Below are positions 56,480 to 64,000 of a DNA stretch of 64,000 nucleotides, one piece after another. Source of the stretch: Aquilaria yunnanensis (Eukaryota; Streptophyta; Magnoliopsida; Malvales; Thymelaeaceae); assembly GCA_039654915.1 (NCBI GenBank), contig CM077593.1:115375413-115439412 (forward strand), written 5' to 3'. Made by a program: the position numbers and the translations under genes. The notes below the pieces were generated by a model. It was not told the origin of the DNA, searched no databases, and saw nothing but the letters and a program-made list of their open reading frames with translations. Position 1 is the stretch's first letter. Each line of letters begins with the position of its first letter.

Positions 56480-58064
56480 TTCGTGGGAGTTCTTTAATTT
56501 TCACCACTCCATTCCTTCTATTCTGCGACGCCCTCTTCCAAACCCACTCCCCAAACCTCCTCCAGAGCTATTTAAATTAGGTATTTTTAATTTTTAAGTA
56601 CTTTTTCATATGTAATTAATGTTTGTTATTACATATAGTTGTTGTTTACATATATATATATATACTGCATGTATTGAATGTTAAATTTTAAGAAGCTAGT
56701 TTTTATATTATATGTGATGCCCAGCGGCATCTTCATTGGAAGACATCGTGACTTCGAGAGGGACTTCCTGAGAGGGAGAACGTCTGGAGCCTAGATTTCC
56801 CAGGGGAGTGTGCTTTTAAAACTCGTAAAAAAGGGTTAGGAGGTCCTCGGGATCTTTTTTCGGGGAGGAGCCTCCGACGCCCAAGTCAGTGTCCTGAGAG
56901 GTGAAAGAAGGAGAGCAATAAGAGGTTTAGTGGCCTTGCCTGTTTGTGTTTTCTCAGGGGGAGAGGGTCGGATTGGGGATCCCTTTGCCAGGGCCTGTTC
57001 CCTGGTATTTATAGGAGTTCCCAGCCCGTTCAGATCATGACACGTGTTCGGTTAGATGTTCTCTGTGTTTCCGGGCGTAGGGGACAAGTAGCCGTTTGCA
57101 GGCTCCTTGAGCCTTGAGCCGAGACAGGTCGTGACAAGACCTGGACGGCGTCGGCGTGTCAGACCGTCGTTTGGGGCGGCGTGTACGCCTGTACGCGACA
57201 TGTCAGAGGCTCCTTAAATGCTCATGCCGTACTCCGTAGGTCCTCTGGGTGAGGTCGTTCTTTGGTACGGATGACCTTCTTCGGTAGTTATGCTTTGTAG
57301 TTCGGGAAGTCCCTTGGTTCGAGGGTTCCGCATTCAGGGAAGTTCTCTCCTGCTTGCAATAGCTGGTTCTTTATCCACGAAGGCGATCCGCTTGGTCCCC
57401 CGAGGGAGCCGCCGATACCTTTGAAACGGCTAGCGTATTTAGCCGAAGTCCCGACTTCATGGTATCTGACTTCGCTCCTTCCGAGGTCAGTGATAGTGCC
57501 TCTTTCGGGTGACCCCAGGCTTCCCAACTATGTTTTCGTTAGGAAGTATGTATTGAGAAAGGCGATAGCCCTTCGGCTATCAATATGTTTTAGTTAATTT
57601 TATATATGGTGTTAGTAATATGTATGGGGTTAGTTATAAAAAAAATTTTATGTAATAATGGTTAGTTCTATTTGTACAACAGCATGTTACTATATATGTG
57701 GTTAATATAAAAAACTGTTAGTTTAATAATGTTAGAGTAATATTGTTATCACTTTAATAATGTTAGTGTAAGTAGCACAAGTTACAACAATAATGTTGCT
57801 TCAGTAATGTAAGCATAAATGGTATTGAAATGATGGCAATTTCAAAATTAAGTATATATCAAATAATTGGCAATTTTAAAAAGTGTTACTGCACAAATGG
57901 TATTGAAATGATGGCAATTTCAAAATTAATGAGGTTGCTAAAATAATGAAATTTAATATGTAAATGTTAGTATAGTAATGGTCATTTATAAATAAAAGAC
58001 TATGACGTAATGGCAATTTAGTATTACATATATATGTAATAAACATGTTAAACTTTAATTTTAG
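56480..58064 (+). promoter_or_regulatory. Leader and 5' UTR intron of the second CACTA gene
   Basis: A C/T-rich leader (56500-56575) like that of TNP2 ends in TTAAATTAG followed by GTATTTTT. The intron runs to TTTTAG at 58064, just before ATG 58066. A solo LTR is inserted in it. Confidence 0.5.
56715..57582 (-). mobile_element. Solo LTR related to the young Tat element (868 bp)
   Basis: Starts TGATGCCC and ends GGCTATCA, flanked by ATATG on both sides (56710-56714 and 57583-57587). It shares blocks such as GGAGCCTCCGACGCCCAAGT and CCCGTTCAGATCATGACACG with the LTRs at 24707 and 35050 but is clearly diverged. It was left by recombination between the two LTRs of a full element. Confidence 0.92.
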
Positions 58065-58065
58065 G

Positions 58066-60055
58066 ATGGTTCACCCCAGACACTCTGGCTCGGGCAAAGG
58101 CCCGGCCAAGGACATACATGATTCCAGATGTAGTCGGGGTCGACGACAGCCTGATGTGACACCTACACAAGTGTCACAGACTGAGACTCAGACCCAGCTC
58201 CCAGATACCCAGGCTCAGACACCGGCGCCACCGACCCAACTGCCACATACTCCGGTGCCACGACCTTATGTGCCGCAGACGTTTGGCGCATCGAGCTCCG
58301 CATTTTAGCAGTTTCGAGACACGCAGACTGATGCGTATTACCCGGATATAAGCGGAATATCCGGGTCATTTCAGTACCAGCATACAGGGAACGGGCAGCC
58401 CACATTCAATTTCGATCCTAATGCATTCTTTGATCCAAATGAGCTCGGTATATCCATTCATCCTCTACCTGGCCTACAGCAGCAGCCGCCTCAGTAGGGC
58501 CCGGCCATTGGCGGCCCAGCGGTTGCACTTGACGCGCAGCCAGCTGACAGGGCCCCATTACCTAGAGGGCGAGGCCCACGGGTAGTTGACTTACCACCAC
58601 CTCCACCTCCGCAGGACCGTCCGCTCATCGTCCCTCGAGAGTAAGTATTACTGACTCTTAAGTCATTAATTGTGATATAATTATACGTTGTTCTTAGTTA
58701 CATCAGTTTATATATATATCTTACTATAATCATTATTTGTTATAGCTTACTCACTGATGACTCCGTTCGTTCCACCATAGCCTCTATTCATATAAGGTTC
58801 TGGGACGAAAGTTCTATAGCTTGGTCACATGCATCTTGAGCTGCACAAGAGGAGTACGTGACCACGTTAGAGGTAATTGGTTGTTATACATTTTTAAACA
58901 ATACTTTGTATATGGGAGAATTCATAATTTTTTTTTCTTCTTTGTGAAATTGCAGAACTACTATAGATAGGACCCTAAAGACTTCGGCGCCATCCGCCGA
59001 ATTGTGTTCGACTATTGTTCGCGGTCCGTGCGGAACTGTGTTTATCATTGGAGGTCCGTTGCGATTCAGAAGATCCCCGCCTTCTTCGACAACCCTGACT
59101 ACAATTTGCTGCGGCCACATGTTCCACCCTGCTACAGTCAGCAGGTGTGGAAACAGTTGTGTGACCACTGGGAGCAGGAGCGATGAAAGAAGCTATCGGA
59201 GGTTGGTTCCCATACCAAGCATATAGCGGATAGCTCAGGCCTTGTTCCGAAGCACACGATGAGCTCAATCCCAGGCGAGATGCACTGGGATCGTATGGTA
59301 CCATCTTGGACCTTCCATACATTCTAAATTTTGTATGATTTATTAATTACTTAAAATTTTAATGATATCTAAAATTGTGCAGACAAAAGCAAATGATGGA
59401 GTTGAGCCATCATTTGATGAGTGGTGGTCTCATACTCATAGACGGAAGAAGACTAGTCAGCCCATCGATCTGATTTCACAGTAGCTGCAAGTAATAAATG
59501 TTCATTTACCACTACAAACATTGTTTTAAAAATATAATATTTGTCTTATTAACTCTAATTTCTTTTTCTTGTATGACGGATATGTCCAGCGGATTCAACA
59601 AAAATACTAGAATCCGGATGACCGCCCGCAGTTCGATGCAGAGGTCTGGAGCGAGGTACGAGGCCCACCAAAAAAGGGCCAACTACCAAGTGTTCCGCGC
59701 CAACTCTCTGATCCCCAGACATTTGGACCAAATCGGGTATTTTTCATTCGTATTTAACTTTATTAATTATTTTTATCACTTTTACGTTGCTAATTGCTAC
59801 TTACAAATTTTTTTAAGCTTCACGTGCTGATTCAGAGGAGATTGCTCAGCTGAGGGCTGAGAACACCCAACTACGGAGTGATTTTACGCTGTTACAAGCA
59901 GACGTTTGTACTTAGGTTCAGCGAGAGACCGAGGCTGCAATGAGCGCCATGCTTAACAGGTTGATCCAGCAGGGGATTATACCTGCATCGGCGCTCTCAG
60001 ACGACCTACGGACCGGATCCTCTACTCAGCCTCCTACTGACGATCGTAGCCAGTG
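58066..60055 (+). pseudogene. CACTA second gene, Ptta/En/Spm-type (Transposase_24), broken
   Basis: Exon 58065-58640 encodes a Gln/Pro/Thr-rich N-terminus and ends in a good donor (GAGA|GTAAGT). Further exons begin near 58747, 58956 and 59383 and a last one near 59819. The 58956 exon carries the conserved block IVFDYCSRSVRNCVYHWRS, LCDHW and HTKHIADSSG typical of the plant Ptta/En/Spm family. The 59383 exon has the FDEWWSHTHRRK motif. The last exon is a short coiled coil ending at 60055. In-frame stops include about 58306, 58496, 58837, 58966, 59184 and 59914. Such proteins are thought to bind element ends with TNP2. Exon limits are approximate. Confidence 0.78.
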
Positions 60056-60193
60056 AGATGACGATGATCAGCCGGGCACTACATCTCATTGATTTTATAT
60101 TAGATCTCCTTCAGTTCTTTGTAATTAACTCTTTCCTATAAAAATTGATTACTTTTATGTATAGTAATTTTATTGATTACTTTGATCAGTTGT

Positions 60194-60243
<50 letters not shown>

Positions 60244-60330
60244 AATAATTTGTGTTTTATTATTATTATTAAATAATGCAATATAATATGTTTTTATTTT
60301 GTGTATAAATTAATTTACTAAAATCTTTAA
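60056..60330. other. 3' region with AAT microsatellite
   Basis: (AAT)n run at 60199-60240; otherwise AT-rich, non-coding. Confidence 0.7.
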
Positions 60331-60695
60331 ATTGTCACAAAATCGTAGGAACAATATTAATGATAGAAAACCGTAGGATATATAAAAGTCACAAAATCGT
60401 AGGACAAAAAGGTCACAAAACCGTAAGAATTAATGCATCTCAAAAGCGTCGGATATAATGGGGACCACAAGCGTCATAAAAGCGTAGGAATTAATGCATC
60501 TCAAAAGCGTCAGATATAATGGGGACCACAGGCGTCATGAAAGCGTAGGACCATTTTACGTTTATCCGACGGTTTTTATTTCCAACACTACTTTTTCCTA
60601 CGGTTTTGTCTGACGATTTTAATTGTAGGAAATGACCATTTCCTACGGTTTCCCTACATTTTTTCCCGACTCAAATGCCTTGTTTTCTTGTAGTA
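60331..60695. repeat. CACTA right subterminal repeats
   Basis: Repeats of AAAGCGTAGGA, AAACCGTAGGA and CCTACGGTTT up to the right terminus, including a 60-bp direct duplication (about 60422-60482 and 60483-60541). Confidence 0.8.
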
Positions 60696-60708
60696 TAAAT
60701 ATAATTAG

Positions 60709-61428
60709 TACTTTATCCATCAAACATTCTTTGTAACAATTTCCATTTTGAGTTGTCCCAAATTCTTTGGAACATTTCCCTTTTAGTAAAATTTACCATG
60801 TATCTTTACCGTTATACCCTTCATTCTCTCATCACTCAATTCCTCTCTTCCACACTAAAATGCACTACCTAATTTTCTCGTTTGATCTCAGCGACAGATG
60901 ACTAAGGTGAAACAGACGTCAATTGATGAGATAGATGAACGATCAAGGTAAAGCAAACGGTGATCGACGTGACGGAGGGATGATCAAGGCGAAGCGGTCA
61001 AAGATCGATGCGACGAATGAGATCGACGTGAAGCGAAAGGAGGCCAATGTGAAGGGGCCGGAGATCGATACAGACGAAGAACAACATGGATGAAGAGTGA
61101 CACGCACCAAAGAAAATCAACATGGACAGATGGAGATCGACACGACGAACAGAGATTGATGCAATAGAGAGTGACACAGATGGATAGGCAATGATCGATT
61201 CACACCCTAACAAGGACAATTATGATCAGGTCTCATTCTCTAGTCCACCAAACCTCAACTAACAACGCCTGTATGTTGCTGGACAGAAAAAGACTTATTT
61301 GTTTTAGGGAAGACAATAAAGATTGACAAAGCAAAAGAGCAAAATTGGAAAGTAAAGGCAAAAAAAAAGGCCGGGCCTTAAATTACGTGTAACCCATTTG
61401 TTTAAAAAAAAATGGGACAAATAAAGTA
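60709..61428. mobile_element. Possible TA-flanked MITE (Stowaway-like)
   Basis: Left TACTTTATCCATCA and inverted right TACTTTATTTGTCCCA share a short terminal repeat with TA at both edges. The inside has repeated GATCGACGTGA-like motifs (60950-61160) but no gene. Terminal repeats are short and imperfect. Confidence 0.35.
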
Positions 61429-61642
61429 TGAAAAATTCAAATCTTCATTGATCAACCCACAACAAAGTACAGGTCGATTGTTAGTATGTATTTATAAATG
61501 GGGAAAATGCTTGTTTTTTTAACCCAAAAAGTACCTGAAACAGCATAAGCGTCATTTGTGTGTGTGGGTGTGGTTGTGAAGGATTGAACTTGATGTCCCT
61601 CACAGCCACTCGAGTTGGCATTGAGAGAGTAAACCATGGTTT

Positions 61643-61774
61643 TTTTTTTTACTATTCAGATTCTAAAAATTAGGAGTTAAAGGTTTTCAAGAAAAGGGAA
61701 TGGATTATGTCTTGAGCTCTAGTTGGGGATATGGTAGGCAAAGTCTTTACCATTTCACCATAGGGTTTGCAGAC
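61643..61774 (-). mobile_element. SINE-like insertion
   Basis: On the minus strand: a TGGTGAAATGGTAAAG A-box-like motif near the 5' end, a weak B-box (GCTCAAGAC) about 40 nt later, and a 3' A-run. A 13-bp repeat TAAACCATGGTTT flanks it (61630-61642 and 61775-61787). The flank is nearly palindromic, so a small inverted-repeat element is an alternative. Confidence 0.5.
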
Positions 61775-61787
61775 TAAACCATGGTTT

Positions 61788-62086
61788 CAATTAGGGGCGT
61801 GCAAATTATTTATGAAGTAGGAGCTAAAGTAAGTATGCATATAAACAATCTTCCACTTTTTAAGATCATTCTGTTTTAGATCCCGACTTCTTGATTGTAT
61901 TATTGGTACTAAACATATAAAATTATTTTGTTTTGGTCTCTTATCATATAGAATTCATTCACCCAAAGTAGCTGCTTGACACTAACCTTTTAAATCATAA
62001 TTCAAATTATTTGATAACTATCTTTCACAATTTTACCATAATATTTTGCCAATCAATTGACAATTTAACTTTGTAGCCTTTCTATC
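61788..62086. other. AT-rich intergenic DNA
   Basis: Nothing recognised. Confidence 0.5.
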
Positions 62087-64000
62087 TGTGGCAACGTCGG
62101 GTTTTCTGGAGTCGCCACCAATCGGTTTTACCTAGGTCGATTGGACACCTTAAAATTGGTCTGCGAGAGTTCGGGGATCGGGAGTACGGTTACGCTAAAA
62201 CAACTTTGTTATAGCGCCCAAAATTGGCACCTTAGTTGATTTTAATTTTGTTTTGCTTTGCTTTTAGAAAATATTCAGTTAATTTTCAAACTAGAAATTT
62301 TAACTGAATTAATCGGATGCGGATTTTTAAATTAATTTATATAAAATTTAATACTTCCGAACCATGGACTCTGCCGAGTCATTTGGACACGGAAGATTTT
62401 GATTCCGAACCATGGACTCTGCCGAGTCATTTGGACACGGAATTTGGTGAAATTTTAAACAATTTTATCCATATTGTAAAAAAATATGGATTTTTATCTT
62501 TTTATTTAATTTATTTATTTTAAAAAGTTTGATATTTTCCAAACCGTAGATCCTGCCGGATCATCCGGATATGGAAATTGATTTACCGTAATTATTTAAT
62601 TCTTATTATTATGAAATTAATTTTTAAATGGTAATTCTTTTTGTTTATGAATGATTTTTAATACTAACTAAAAAATTTATCTTTATATTTTTACTTCCTT
62701 TTTTTTACTTTCTTTCTTTTTCTTCTTTTTTACTTATTTTTACTTTTTTCTTTTTTTTTTTAATTTTCTTTTAATTTCTTTTCTTTTCTTTCTTTTTTAT
62801 TCTTTTCTTTCTTTCTTTTCTTTTTCTTTTTCTTTCTTTTATCTTTCTTTTCTTTTTCTTATCTTTCCTTTCTTTTCTTTATCTTATCTTTCTTTTATTT
62901 TTCTTTCTTATCTTTCTTTTATTTTTCTTGTCTTTTCTTTCTTTCTTTTCTTTTTCTTATCTTTTCTTTTATTTTTATTTTATTTTTCTTTTCTTTCTTA
63001 TCTTTCTTTTATTTTTCTTTCTTATCTTTCTTTTATTTTTCTTATCTTTCTTTTTTTTTTCTTGTTTGCTTTTTTTTTGTTTTCTTGTTTAATGAAAGAT
63101 ATTTATTATTTTAAAGGATTACTTAATTTATAAAAGAATTAAAAAAAAATAATAATTAATTTTTATTTAATAAGAAGTTAATTTAAAAGAATTAAAGAGT
63201 TTAAAAATCAAAATTTTGATCATGGTACGGGGCGTTGTTACTCAGCCAGACCCTCTTCACCAGGTGAAGCAGCTCAAAAGCGGGCACGAGACAGTTTCCA
63301 GCCAATATACCATGAACTAAAAATTTTTTATTTTTTTTATTATTTTTTTATTATTTTATTTTTTTTTTATAAAAGATTAACCAAAAGTAATTGTTTTATT
63401 AAGAGAATCAAAAATTTATATGTATATTTTAAACAAAAGAAGAAAAGTTTTGATATTTATTTAATTTATTTTGGAATAAAAGATTATTTAACCAAAAACT
63501 TATATGTATTTAAAAAAAAAAGTCTTGATATTTTTATTTTTATATTCTTCTTTGTTTGATGAAAGATTTTTTTTTTTAATTTTAATTTATATTTCTGAAA
63601 ATATATCTAATCAATAAGTCAAAAATATTTAAGAGAAAATTCAATTATTGTTGTTTTATTTTGTATTATTTTGAAATTATTTGATTAAGATTTTTATAAA
63701 GGAAACAAAAAGTTATATCTTTTAATAAGTAAAATATTACTGAATAAAATATTAACCCAAAAATTTTACTCTTTTTATTCTTTTTTATTAATAAAGAAAA
63801 CTAAAAAGTTATATTTTATTATTTTAATAAATAATTAATATATTAGTCCCAAAATTTTATTTTTAATAAAGAAAAGTTTATTTATATACTTTATTTAAAA
63901 ATATTTCCAAGCCATGGATCCTGGCGGATCATTTGGTCATGGATTTTTAATTTTTGTTAAATTTTAACTATTTAATTAGTTATTAATTTTATTTATAATT
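62087..64000 (-). mobile_element. Second Ogre-type LTR (solo or 3' LTR), cut by window end
   Basis: Starts TGTGGCAACG and follows the same course as 11236 to about 13140: the paired hairpins, pyrimidine tract, 94-nt structured island and the perfect 31-nt hairpin. No primer-binding site lies to its left, so it is not a 5' LTR. It is either a solo LTR or the 3' LTR of an element extending rightward. CTATC (62082-62086) is the candidate target duplication. Confidence 0.85.

Larger units (their letters stand above)
46615..60695 (+). mobile_element. CACTA (En/Spm) transposon, 14 kb, with nested insertions
   Basis: Left end CACTACAAGGATGAGG; the inverted right end reads TACTACAAGAAAACAAGG, with the outer base mutated. 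TAA flanks both ends (46612-46614 and 60696-60698), the 3-bp duplication expected of CACTA elements. Subterminal repeats of the CGTAGGAAA and CCGACGCTTTT type fill 46640-47000 and 60330-60660. It carries TNP2-type and Ptta/En/Spm-type genes on the plus strand, both broken. About 3.05, 0.56 and 0.87 kb are later insertions, so the ancestral element was near 9.6 kb. Confidence 0.9.

Noticed and set aside
60998..61219. 73-codon minus-strand frame
   Set aside because: Arises from repeated GATCGACGTGA-like motifs inside a MITE-like element.

Overview
The window is nuclear DNA of a flowering plant, most likely a eudicot. It is AT-rich and almost entirely built of plant transposable elements. The only ordinary gene piece is the first exon of a cysteine-rich (DUF26/Gnk2) receptor-like kinase or secretory gene. 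I cannot name the species.

Layout. 1-15074 holds most of a large Ty3/gypsy Tat/Ogre-type retrotransposon on the minus strand: a 3.8 kb 5' LTR (11236-15074), a primer-binding site, an extra ORF1 upstream of gag, gag-protease with a G-patch-like tail, a predicted 198-nt intron, and pol with a second RNase H. Downstream of pol is an unexpected ORF (1-502) resembling the Arg-rich/Cys-rich nucleic-acid-binding proteins of betaflexiviruses. 15075-19620 holds the kinase exon 1 (16255-17056, minus), a foldback MITE and AT-rich DNA. 19630-22812 is a decayed hAT transposon. 23048-37964 is a decayed Ty1/copia element split by a young Tat-type retrotransposon (24707-35916, target duplication GAAAT, LTRs about 99.4% identical). 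This young element has a long gag-pol on the minus strand and a four-exon gene with its own promoter on the opposite strand. 37965-46614 holds a Mutator-like long-TIR element, unidentified sequence, a probable old LTR-retrotransposon remnant and a non-autonomous CACTA element.

46615-60695 is a 14 kb CACTA (En/Spm) transposon with target duplication TAA. It carries a broken TNP2-type transposase and a broken Ptta/En/Spm-type second gene. Nested in it are another CACTA element (47005-50056, TSD CTT), a long-TIR MITE (55122-55681) and a solo LTR (56715-57582, TSD ATATG) related to the young Tat element. After it come a small TA-flanked MITE-like element, a SINE-like insertion, and from 62087 a second copy of the Ogre-type LTR running off the window.

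Most coding sequences carry in-frame stops or frameshifts. The exceptions are the kinase exon 1, Ogre ORF1, the 1644-codon gag-pol of the young element, and its antisense gene, which reads as a 708-residue protein once three good introns are removed. The most unusual signals are the virus-like ORF behind Ogre pol, the antisense gene with a G-box/TATA promoter, and a set of 31-nt hairpins in the Ogre LTR whose stems differ by compensating changes.
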